From Actinomycetes bacterium (GTDB lineage Bacteria; Actinomycetota; Thermoleophilia; Solirubrobacterales; JACPNS01): DNA of 20,968 bases. The notes beneath the pieces were generated by a model, which did not search any database, was not told the DNA's origin, and was given only the letters and a program-made list of their open reading frames with translations. The stretch is from NCBI GenBank assembly GCA_023404495.1, contig JAEYBE010000056.1, positions 1 to 20,968 on the forward strand, in the 5' to 3' direction. The translations under genes and the position numbers were made by a program. Below, piece after piece: positions 1 through 6,225 of the stretch (its first letter is position 1; each line of letters opens with the position of its first letter).

Positions 1-870
1 GCCGCCGGCCAGCATCGCGTGCATGTAATAGAGCGCGGCGTCGGGATCGGAACCTCGGAGCGACTTGATGAAGGCGCTGGCGTAGTTGTAGTGCTGATCG
101 CCGCCCTTGTCGTACACGAGCGCGCGCTGCTGCATCGCGTCCTCGGCGCGTGTGAGGTCGATTTCGGCTGAGCTCTGCGCTTTGGCGGCCTGCGCTGCTG
201 TTTCGAGGGCAGTCAGTGCCGTTCGCGCGTCGCCCGCCGAGCGTTTGGCGATCAGTTCGAGCGCTTCGGGCGTCGCGCTGAACTCGCCGGCGAGTCCTCG
301 CTCTTCGGTCAGCGCCCGTTCGAGTAGGAGCCGTACATCCTCGGTGGTCAGCGGCTCGAGGACGTAGAGCCGTGTGCGGCTGAGCAGAGCGGAGTTGACT
401 TCGAAGTACGGGTTCTCGGTGGTCGCGCCGATCAGGATGATCGCGCCGTCTTCGACTGCCGGCAGCAGCGCGTCCTGCTGGGCTTTGTTGAAGCGGTGGA
501 TCTCGTCGAGGAAGTAGATCGTGCGCCGGCCGCTGACCTTCAGCCGCTCGCGCGCGGCGGCGATCGCCTTGACGGCCTCTGGCCGGCCGACCACAACAGC
601 GCTGTGCTCTTCGAAGTGCGCGTCGGCAGCCTGCGCGACCAATCGCGCGATCGTCGTCTTGCCGGTGCCGGGCGGGCCGTAGAGGATCATCGAATGCGGC
701 GCTTTGCCGGTCAGCGCCTCGTGCAGCGCCTGGCCGGGCTGGAGCAAGTGCGTCTGGCCTACAAGGTCCTCGACCGCGCGCGGGCGCATGCGCGCCGCCA
801 GCGGCTCGGCGCCGGTGCGGTCGGGCTGCCCAGGCTGCGCCTGCGGCGAATCGAAAAGCTGTCCCTCCAC
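1..870 (-). CDS. rarA: Replication-associated recombination protein A (AAA+ ATPase), partial
   Basis: RarA/MgsA is a AAA+ ATPase of the clamp-loader clade that acts at stalled replication forks. The first 290 residues are present; the C-terminal part lies beyond base 1. The conserved 'LAARMRPR' entry is at about residues 24-31, Walker A 'GPPGTGKTT' at 65-73, Walker B 'FLDEIHRFNKAQQ' follows, then sensor 1 'GATTENPYFEVN' and an arginine-finger region 'ALLSRTR'. Near the cut end is 'YDKGGDQHYNYASAFIKSLR', typical of RarA rather than RuvB or DnaX. The start is GTG at 870: an in-frame TAG lies at 880-882, only three codons upstream, so no longer start is possible. The gene begins 35 bases after the stop of the MBL-fold hydrolase on the same strand, so the two may be co-transcribed. 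Identity is well supported by motif order; the exact start is less certain. Confidence 0.93.
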   Translation of the reverse strand, partial: MEGQLFDSPQAQPGQPDRTGAEPLAARMRPRAVEDLVGQTHLLQPGQALHEALTGKAPHSMILYGPPGTGKTTIARLVAQAADAHFEEHSAVVVGRPEAVKAIAAARERLKVSGRRTIYFLDEIHRFNKAQQDALLPAVEDGAIILIGATTENPYFEVNSALLSRTRLYVLEPLTTEDVRLLLERALTEERGLAGEFSATPEALELIAKRSAGDARTALTALETAAQAAKAQSSAEIDLTRAEDAMQQRALVYDKGGDQHYNYASAFIKSLRGSDPDAALYYMHAMLAGG

Positions 871-905
871 GTGCGGGACCTATTCAACCAGCGCGGGGCT
901 GGTTG

Positions 906-1721
906 TCAGGCAGCGACGGGCGCAGCGACGTCGATCCACTCGCCAATCTCGGGGAAGAGCAGCTCCAGATCGTGCTCGCCAGCGGCGGCGCGGATCCGCG
1001 CTTCGGCGTCGACGATCGGGCGATACATGCGCTCGTGCTCGTAGGTGCGGGAGAAGTGCATTGGCAGCATGCGGGCGGCCTTGAGTGCGCGCGCCGCATC
1101 GACCGACTGCTCCGGGGTGAGGTCGACTGCTTGGTTTGCCGGTGGATCATTGATCAGGAAGTCGATCTCGACGCCATTGCCGGGGAGGCAGGCGATGTCC
1201 GGCGCGCCGCACTCCTCGGCGATATCCCACCAGTAGCCGTGCCAGAGCGTGTCGCCGCAGTGCAGGACCGACTGGTCGCCGGCCTTCACGAGCCAGGCGA
1301 TCTGGTTTGCGCCGACGCCGTCAACCGATGAGCAGGCGATTGCCTCAAAGGGGCCGATTTGCAGGGATTCTCCCGGAGTGAGCGCCTGGCGGTCGATTCC
1401 TTCTGAGCCCAGCGCCTCTTCGACCTGGCCGACAGCGAACTGCTGGAGCTGCGAGAGAAAGCGTGGACGCGCGGGGCCGGCGAGCGGCGCACCGCTCTTC
1501 AGCGCGACGGCGAGCGCCTCGGGATCGGTGTGGTCGCGGTGTAGATGCGTGACCAGCGCGCCATCGAGCGACTCCGGTGCGAGCGCGATCAATTCGTCGC
1601 GTTCATCCTCCGGTCCCCAGAACTCCTCGAAGAATCCGAGCGTCCCGATCGCGTCGATCGCGATCTTCGCGCCCTCGTGTTCGAGTTCGATCCCGGCCCA
1701 ACCAAGTCGTCGAATACGCAT
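906..1721 (-). CDS. Metallo-beta-lactamase-fold metal-dependent hydrolase
   Basis: This 271-residue cytoplasmic protein belongs to the metallo-beta-lactamase superfamily, closest in style to UlaG-like hydrolases. The metal-binding signature HxHxDH is 'THLHRDH' (H59, H61, D63, H64). 'HCGDT' at about 154-158 supplies the bridging Asp, and 'PMHF' supplies a late His at about 222. There is no signal peptide. The substrate cannot be told from sequence. A GTG start at 1739 is possible, but ATG at 1721 is preferred because AGAGG lies seven bases upstream of it and the protein then starts 'MRIRRLGWAG', as in relatives that enter the first strand directly. It is divergent from a TetR regulator, with an inverted repeat (1742-1765) just upstream, so it is the likely target of that regulator. 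RarA follows 35 bases downstream. Confidence 0.85.
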   Translation of the reverse strand: MRIRRLGWAGIELEHEGAKIAIDAIGTLGFFEEFWGPEDERDELIALAPESLDGALVTHLHRDHTDPEALAVALKSGAPLAGPARPRFLSQLQQFAVGQVEEALGSEGIDRQALTPGESLQIGPFEAIACSSVDGVGANQIAWLVKAGDQSVLHCGDTLWHGYWWDIAEECGAPDIACLPGNGVEIDFLINDPPANQAVDLTPEQSVDAARALKAARMLPMHFSRTYEHERMYRPIVDAEARIRAAAGEHDLELLFPEIGEWIDVAAPVAA

Positions 1722-1741
1722 CACTAAGCCTCTTTTCACGT

Positions 1742-1765
1742 TTTAGCGTACGAGCGTGCGCTAAA
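1742..1765. promoter_or_regulatory. Inverted-repeat operator between TetR and MBL genes
   Basis: The arms TTTAGCG (1742-1748) and CGCTAAA (1759-1765) are perfect inverted repeats around a 10-base spacer. Read as a 24-bp site, 10 of 12 positions pair. Size and symmetry fit a TetR-dimer operator. The right arm overlaps a possible -10 box TAAACT (1762-1767) that ends eight bases before the TetR start, so bound repressor would block its own promoter. The site is also 20 bases upstream of the ATG of the opposite gene. Function is inferred from position and symmetry. Confidence 0.72.
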
Positions 1766-1775
1766 CTATCAGGCG

Positions 1776-2360
1776 ATGGCGAGAAAGTCAAGAGAGGAAG
1801 CCGATCGCACGCGCGAGTCGATCACCGACGCGGCCTTCGAGCTGGGCGCGGTCGAGGGCCTGGAGGCGCTGAGCATCGGCAAGCTCGCCGAGCATCTCGA
1901 TCTCTCCAAATCGGGCGTCGCCGGGCACTTCGAGAACAAGGAGGCGCTGCAGCTGGCCGCGGTCAACCGCGCGATGGACGACTTCGTAGCCAATGTCTGG
2001 GTGCCAAACGCCGGCTTCAAGGCCGGTGACCGGCGCCTGATCGCGGTGATGCACAGCTGGCTCGCCTACTCGCAGAGCCGCCACCAGTACGGCGGCTGCT
2101 TCATCACCGCCGCGTCGATCGAGTTCGACGACCGGCCAGGGCCAGTGCGCGATCGCCTGCGCGAGGGCTGGCGAAACTGGATGAATTTGCTGGCTGGGGA
2201 CGCCAAGGCCGCCGGTCGCAACGGAGCGCAGACGGTTTTCCGCCTGCACGCGCTGGTCACCGAGGCGATGTGGATGAACCAGCTCTTCGAAGACGACCGC
2301 GGCTGGGCGCTCGCCCGCGCCGAGGTCGACGCAATCCTGCTGGAGCCGGTCGCGGCCTAG
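1776..2360 (+). CDS. TetR/AcrR-family transcriptional regulator
   Basis: The protein has 194 residues, the usual TetR size. The N-terminal DNA-binding domain spans roughly residues 10-57, with the helix-turn-helix 'LSIGKLAEHLDLSKSGV' followed by the typical 'GHFENKEAL' turn into helix 4. The C-terminal ligand domain includes 'YGGCFITAASIEFDD' and is otherwise unspecific, so the effector is unknown. The ATG at 1776 has no strong Shine-Dalgarno and lies eight bases after a possible -10 box, suggesting a very short leader. It is divergent from the MBL-fold hydrolase and most likely represses itself and that gene through the repeat at 1742-1765. Its last four bases overlap the end of the convergent uracil-DNA glycosylase gene. 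Confidence 0.92.
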   Translation: MARKSREEADRTRESITDAAFELGAVEGLEALSIGKLAEHLDLSKSGVAGHFENKEALQLAAVNRAMDDFVANVWVPNAGFKAGDRRLIAVMHSWLAYSQSRHQYGGCFITAASIEFDDRPGPVRDRLREGWRNWMNLLAGDAKAAGRNGAQTVFRLHALVTEAMWMNQLFEDDRGWALARAEVDAILLEPVAA

Positions 2361-3184
2361 AAGAGTCCGGGCTGGCCCGGCGCTGGGCGCGGGGGGTCTT
2401 CGCTGCTGACCGGAAGGTCGACCGGAGGCGGAATCATGCGGGCGGCTTCCATCCCGTCCAGCGGGTCGGCATAGTCGGCGGCGAAGCTGGCCGGCGATGG
2501 TGCGGTTGCTGCCACGTCTGAAGCGTCGGCAAACTCGGCAGCGAAATCTTCGGCGTCCGCCGATCCTCCCAGCCCATCGATCATCCCCGATCGCGCGCGC
2601 AGCTCCTCGCGGTCGGTTTCGCGCACGCGGTCAACAAGCTCCGGAAGCTGGGCGAAGTCCGCGAAGACCGTCTCACGCAATCCGCCGTTGTAGAGCGCCG
2701 CTGCCGGGTGGTAGACCGGCAGAAAGACCTGGCCGTTCTTCAGCCGGGCCTGCCCATGGATCGCCGAGATCTTTCGACCGGGCAGAAAGCGCTCCATCGC
2801 GTGACGCCCAAGCAACACGATCACATCGGGTGCGACGGCCGCGATCTGCTCCTCAAGCCAAGGCCAGTGGTGGGCTGCTTCCTCGGGCGAGGGATCGCGG
2901 TTCTCCGGCGGCCGCGCCTTCAGGACATTCGCCACAAAAACCTTCGAACGGTCGAGCTCGACCGACGCCAGCAGCTCATCGAGCAATTTGCCTGCCGCGC
3001 CGACGAACGGAACGCCCTGCTCATCTTCGTTCTTGCCCGGGGCCTCGCCAATCAGCATCACCGAGGCGTCGGCAGCCCCGTTGCCGGGCACCATCTGCGT
3101 GCAGGTCCGGCAAGGCTCAAACTCGCAAGCCTGATCCTTGTGGGCGAGAATCTCAGCCGAGATTTCTTCGATCGTCCTTGCCAT
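2357..3184 (-). CDS. Family-4-like uracil-DNA glycosylase with variant Fe-S ligands
   Basis: Family-4 UDGs remove uracil from DNA in base-excision repair. Residues 1-190 carry the fold: motif 1 'GEAPGKNEDEQGVPFVG' (46-62), 'RPPENRDPSPEE' (91-102) and the 'HPAAAL' loop (159-164). Family-4 enzymes normally bind 4Fe-4S through a CxxC near the N-terminus plus two later Cys. Here the later positions are Ala90 ('LKARPP') and His106 ('AAHHWPWL'), while the N-terminus has Cys20, Cys25 and Cys28 in a C-x4-C-x2-C layout. Residues of about 190-275 form an acidic, Ala/Pro-rich, probably disordered tail ending in 'GQPGLF', which matches the QxxLF form of sliding-clamp binding motifs. The gene converges on TetR with a 4-base overlap and is divergent from the small membrane protein. 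The glycosylase family call is firm; activity and cluster content are inferred. Confidence 0.88.
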   Translation of the reverse strand: MARTIEEISAEILAHKDQACEFEPCRTCTQMVPGNGAADASVMLIGEAPGKNEDEQGVPFVGAAGKLLDELLASVELDRSKVFVANVLKARPPENRDPSPEEAAHHWPWLEEQIAAVAPDVIVLLGRHAMERFLPGRKISAIHGQARLKNGQVFLPVYHPAAALYNGGLRETVFADFAQLPELVDRVRETDREELRARSGMIDGLGGSADAEDFAAEFADASDVAATAPSPASFAADYADPLDGMEAARMIPPPVDLPVSSEDPPRPAPGQPGLF

Positions 3185-3269
3185 TTCGCGCGTCCCACGC
3201 TACCCGAACCGCGCTGCCGCGCGGCAAACGATTTCGCAGTTTGGCGTTTTTCATTGCTTCTCGGCGGGT

Positions 3270-3275
3270 TATCGT
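3270..3275 (+). promoter_or_regulatory. -10 box of a leaderless promoter
   Basis: TATCGT fits TANNNT and ends exactly six bases before the ATG at 3282, so transcription would start at the start codon. No good -35 box is seen at 16-18 bases upstream. The ATG has no Shine-Dalgarno sequence, which fits leaderless translation. Confidence 0.45.
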
Positions 3276-3281
3276 GAGCAC

Positions 3282-3617
3282 ATGCGATCGCCGGACGCAC
3301 AACGGGGGGACTTCGGCAGTCTCGAACGCTGGACCATCGGCCTCTTGGCCGTGACCGTGATCTTTTCGATTCTCAGCTGGGTTCCGGCGCTCGTCTGCCT
3401 CGCCTTCTCGCGCTTCTGGTCGACCGGCGAGAAGCTGGTCGCGGTGCTCGCACCGGTCGTCTTCGCGGGAGCATTCACGCTCCTCTTCACTCAGGTCTCG
3501 CCGATGCAGGACTGGATCCGGGTTCCGCTGATGCTGACTCTCTCTGGGCTCATCCCGGCGCTCAGCGCCGTCTATCTCTACACGCGCGAACGTACCCCAT
3601 GGCCCTCAAGCGCCTGA
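3282..3617 (+). CDS. Small membrane protein of unknown function
   Basis: I do not recognise this 111-residue protein. After a polar N-terminus 'MRSPDAQRGDFGSLERW' there are three hydrophobic segments, at about residues 17-43 ('IGLLAVTVIFSILSWVPALV'), 51-71 ('LVAVLAPVVFAGAFTLLF') and 80-101 ('VPLMLTLSGLIPALSAVYLY'), then a short polar end. This suggests a three-helix inner-membrane protein. An earlier in-frame ATG at 3138 was rejected because it would run back into the oppositely oriented glycosylase and lacks hydrophobic coherence. The ATG at 3282 sits six bases after a TANNNT box. The 3' end overlaps the acyl-CoA dehydrogenase start by 19 bases, which suggests translational coupling. Confidence 0.7.
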   Translation: MRSPDAQRGDFGSLERWTIGLLAVTVIFSILSWVPALVCLAFSRFWSTGEKLVAVLAPVVFAGAFTLLFTQVSPMQDWIRVPLMLTLSGLIPALSAVYLYTRERTPWPSSA

Positions 3618-4786
3618 TCTTCGAAGACGAGCACGACTGGTTCCGCGACGCGGTGCGCCAGTTCGTCGAGCGTGAGCTGCGGCCGCACGCCGAGGAGATC
3701 CGCGAGACCCGGATGATCCCGCAGGAGGCCTGGACCAGGGCCGGCGAGGCGGGGATCCTTGGCATCGGCATCCCGGAGGAGTACGGCGGCAACGGGCTGC
3801 GCGACTTCCGGTTCAACGCGGTCGCCGGCGAGGAGTTCAATCGCCTGGGCGCCGCCTATGGATCGAGCTTCGGCATCCACACCGACGTCTGCGCGCCGTA
3901 TCTCACCGACTTCACCACCGAGGAGCAGCGCGAGCGCTGGCTGCCGAAGTTCGTCACCGGCGAGATCGTCACCGCAATCGGCATGACCGAGCCGCAGGCC
4001 GGATCTGACCTCGCGCACATCCTCACCTCCGCCACGCGCAATTCAGCAGGCGATGGCTGGGTCGTCAATGGCAGCAAGACCTTCATCACCAACGGGATCC
4101 GCGCAAACCTCGTGATCGCTGCGGTGCAGACTCCGGCCGACGAGAACCCCAGCGGCCGCTCCGGCATCACCCTGATGGCGATCGAAGAAGGGATGCCCGG
4201 TTTCAACCGCGGCCAGAAGCTGTTGAAGATCGGCCAGCACGAGGCGGACACTGCTGAGATGTTCTTCGAAGACGTTGAAGTTCCCGACGAGAACGTGATC
4301 GGCCAAGTCGGCAGCGGCTTCGGGCACATGATGGAGGGCCTCGCCCAGGAGCGACTCTCATCGGCCGTCGGCAACATCGCCCACGCTCAGCGCGCCGTCG
4401 AGGTCTCGCTCGAGTACACGAAAGACCGCCACGCCTTCGGACGCCCGGTTGGCACCTTCCAGCACAACCGCTTTCTGCAGGCCGAGCTGGTCACCGAGGT
4501 CGAGGTCACCCAGACTTTTGTGGATCGCTGCATCCAGGAGCACGTCGACGCGACTCTCGATCCGGTCGATGCGGCGAAGGCCAAGTACTGGACGAGCGAC
4601 GTGCAGAACCGCGTGCTCGACGCATGCGTTCAGCTGCACGGCGGTTACGGGTTCATGGAGGAGTACGAGGTTGGGCGTGCCTGGGCCGATGCGCGCGTCA
4701 CGAAGATCTGGGCCGGCTCCAACGAGATCATGAAAGAGATCATCGGGCGATCGCTGGGCTTTGGCGATCCGCGGCCGGCGAAGTAG
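3599..4786 (+). CDS. Acyl-CoA dehydrogenase (long-chain/isovaleryl-type active site)
   Basis: This FAD enzyme introduces the alpha-beta double bond into acyl-CoA and passes electrons to ETF. It has 395 residues, full length for the family. The N-terminal helical domain is followed by the flavin signature 'GMTEPQAGSDL', the middle beta domain, and the C-terminal helical domain ending 'LHGGYGFMEEYEVGRAWADA' and 'IWAGSNEIMKEIIGR'. The position that carries catalytic Glu in medium-chain enzymes ('YEGT') is Ala here ('WAGS'). The alternative base used by long-chain and isovaleryl-CoA dehydrogenases is present as Glu251 in 'AQERL'. So the enzyme should be active but of the LCAD/IVD active-site class; chain length is not determined. 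It overlaps the upstream membrane-protein gene by 19 bases, and the M20 gene starts four bases after its last base, indicating an operon. Confidence 0.93.
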   Translation: MALKRLIFEDEHDWFRDAVRQFVERELRPHAEEIRETRMIPQEAWTRAGEAGILGIGIPEEYGGNGLRDFRFNAVAGEEFNRLGAAYGSSFGIHTDVCAPYLTDFTTEEQRERWLPKFVTGEIVTAIGMTEPQAGSDLAHILTSATRNSAGDGWVVNGSKTFITNGIRANLVIAAVQTPADENPSGRSGITLMAIEEGMPGFNRGQKLLKIGQHEADTAEMFFEDVEVPDENVIGQVGSGFGHMMEGLAQERLSSAVGNIAHAQRAVEVSLEYTKDRHAFGRPVGTFQHNRFLQAELVTEVEVTQTFVDRCIQEHVDATLDPVDAAKAKYWTSDVQNRVLDACVQLHGGYGFMEEYEVGRAWADARVTKIWAGSNEIMKEIIGRSLGFGDPRPAK

Positions 4787-4789
4787 AAG

Positions 4790-6127
4790 ATGGCGCTCGA
4801 TCCCGCTCGCCTTGAGCAAACCAGCACGGAGCTGCTCCAGCAGCTGATCCGCTTTGACACCGTCAACCCGCCGGGCAACGAGGCGGTAGCGCAAGCCTTC
4901 ATCGAGGGCCTGCTTGAGGAGAACGGCTTCGAAGTCGAGCTGCTTGCGCGAGACCCGAAGCGCCCGAATCTGATCGCCACGCTGCCCGCGCCAAGCGGCG
5001 CCGACGGTCCGACCGTCGCGTTGCTCACTCACATCGACACGGTGCTCGCCAATCCGGCCGAGTGGCAGGTCGACCCCTGGAGCGGCGAGATCAAGGACGG
5101 CTGCATCTGGGGTCGCGGCGCGCAGGACATGAAGGGTCAGGCTGCGGCCGAGCTTGCGGCGGCCACTGAATTGGTCAAGGCCGGCTGGCGCCCGGAGTCC
5201 GGCGCCCTGAAGATCATCGTCACCGCCGATGAAGAGGCAGGCGGCGGCTACGGGGCCAAGTGGCTCTGCGAGGAGCATCCCGAGAAGGTCCGCTGCGACT
5301 ACGCGATCAATGAGGGCGGCGGCAACCAGTTTGTGTATGAAGGGCGCCGCTTCTTCCGTGTCGGCTGCGCCGAGAAGGGGCCGTGCCGCTTCACGCTCAC
5401 CACTCACGGCGCGGCCGGGCACGCCTCGATGCCTCGGCTCGGTGACAACGCGCTACTCAAGCTCGCGCCGCTGATCGAGCGACTGGCCGGCGCGCAGCCG
5501 GATTACGACCTGACCGCCGAACCGCGCGCGATCCTCACCGCCCTGCTCGGTGAGGACCCCGGTAATTCGCCAAGTCAGGAGAAGCTCGAGGCGATGATCG
5601 CGCGGATCCGCACATCCGACGAGCGACTCTTTGCGCTGCTCGAGCCGACGCTCGGCGTCTCTCTCACCCCGACGATCGTCTCCGCCTCACAGAAAATCAA
5701 CGTGATCCCCGACACCGCCAGCGTCAAGGTCGACTGCCGCGTTCCGCCCGGTCACGGCCCAGAGCTGGCTGAGCGCCGCGCGCGCGAGTTGCTCGGGGAG
5801 GGCGACTATGAGATCAGCTTCCGCGAGGCCGCGATCGGCAACGGCTCGCCGCACGACACGAAGCTGATGACGCTGATCAAGGATTGGGTCGCAACCGTCG
5901 ATCCTGCGGCCCAGGCGATCCCGAGCGTCCTGCCGGGCTTCACCGACTCGCGCTGGTTTCGCGAGGCCTTCCCGGACATCGTCGCCTACGGCTTCTTCCC
6001 GCAGATCGAGATGGAGATGTACGACTCCGATCCCCTGATGCACGCGGCCGACGAGCGAATCCCAATCCGCGACCTAACCCTCGCCACCGAATTCTTCGCC
6101 CAAGCCGTCCCCAAACTCCTCACCTGA
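4790..6127 (+). CDS. M20-family metallopeptidase/deacylase (ArgE/DapE-like)
   Basis: M20 enzymes are two-zinc hydrolases that cleave peptide or N-acyl amide bonds. Metal and catalytic residues are visible: H81-x-D83 in 'THIDTV', bridging D113 in 'GRGAQDMKGQ', E148 and E149 in 'TADEEAGGG', E175 in 'AINEGGG', and a final His418 in 'MHAADERIP'. The lid/dimerisation domain includes 'HGAAGHASMPRLGDNA'. Length (445) fits the ArgE/DapE/CPG2 group; no signal peptide is present, so it is cytosolic. Its start is separated from the acyl-CoA dehydrogenase stop by three bases, so the two are almost certainly co-transcribed. That context suggests N-acyl or acyl-derived substrates, but arginine or lysine biosynthesis genes are absent here and the substrate is unknown. 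The last ORF codons are followed ten bases later by the palindrome at 6137-6176. Confidence 0.9.
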   Translation: MALDPARLEQTSTELLQQLIRFDTVNPPGNEAVAQAFIEGLLEENGFEVELLARDPKRPNLIATLPAPSGADGPTVALLTHIDTVLANPAEWQVDPWSGEIKDGCIWGRGAQDMKGQAAAELAAATELVKAGWRPESGALKIIVTADEEAGGGYGAKWLCEEHPEKVRCDYAINEGGGNQFVYEGRRFFRVGCAEKGPCRFTLTTHGAAGHASMPRLGDNALLKLAPLIERLAGAQPDYDLTAEPRAILTALLGEDPGNSPSQEKLEAMIARIRTSDERLFALLEPTLGVSLTPTIVSASQKINVIPDTASVKVDCRVPPGHGPELAERRARELLGEGDYEISFREAAIGNGSPHDTKLMTLIKDWVATVDPAAQAIPSVLPGFTDSRWFREAFPDIVAYGFFPQIEMEMYDSDPLMHAADERIPIRDLTLATEFFAQAVPKLLT

Positions 6128-6130
6128 GCA

Positions 6131-6182
6131 GTACTACAAAGATGCAGCTTTGTCGTACGACAAAGCTGCATCTTTGACGTAC
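6131..6182. repeat. 40-bp perfect palindrome inside a GTAC-spaced 52-bp element
   Basis: Bases 6137-6176 are a perfect palindrome of 40 bp with no central spacer; the left half is CAAAGATGCAGCTTTGTCGT and the right half its exact reverse complement. GTAC occurs at 6131-6134, in the centre at 6155-6158 and at 6179-6182, exactly 24 bases apart, so symmetry resumes after two mismatched base pairs on each side. Each half also carries its own short inverted repeat CAAAG...CTTTG. The element is AT-richer than its surroundings. It begins just after the M20 stop and ends nine bases before the -35 box of the next gene. It could be a terminator hairpin (no T-run follows), a multimeric operator, or a small dispersed repeat. 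Confidence 0.85.
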
Positions 6183-6190
6183 ATCTCGAT

Positions 6191-6219
6191 TTGACTCGGG
6201 AGTAGGTCGTTACTAGATT
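6191..6219 (+). promoter_or_regulatory. Leaderless promoter of the HD-GYP-like gene
   Basis: TTGACT (6191-6196, five of six to TTGACA) and TAGATT (6214-6219, TANNNT) are separated by exactly 17 bases. Six bases then precede the ATG at 6226, so the predicted transcript starts at the A of the start codon. The 52-bp palindromic element ends nine bases upstream of the -35 box, well placed for a regulator. Confidence 0.72.
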
Positions 6220-6225
6220 CAAGGT

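Noticed and set aside
496..1044. Long + strand open frames across 107-1739
   Set aside because: They lie opposite the rarA and MBL-hydrolase genes, whose full motif sets are clear; the + strand translations are Arg/Ala-rich shadows without family features.
4725..4740. Acyl-CoA dehydrogenase as an inactive homologue because 'YEGT' Glu is Ala
   Set aside because: Long-chain and isovaleryl-CoA dehydrogenases also lack this Glu and use one in the position of Glu251, which is present.
4358..5422. A 354-residue minus-strand frame opposite the acyl-CoA dehydrogenase and M20 genes
   Set aside because: It spans the junction of two genes with intact active sites on the other strand and has no recognisable domain; GC-rich DNA often leaves such frames open.
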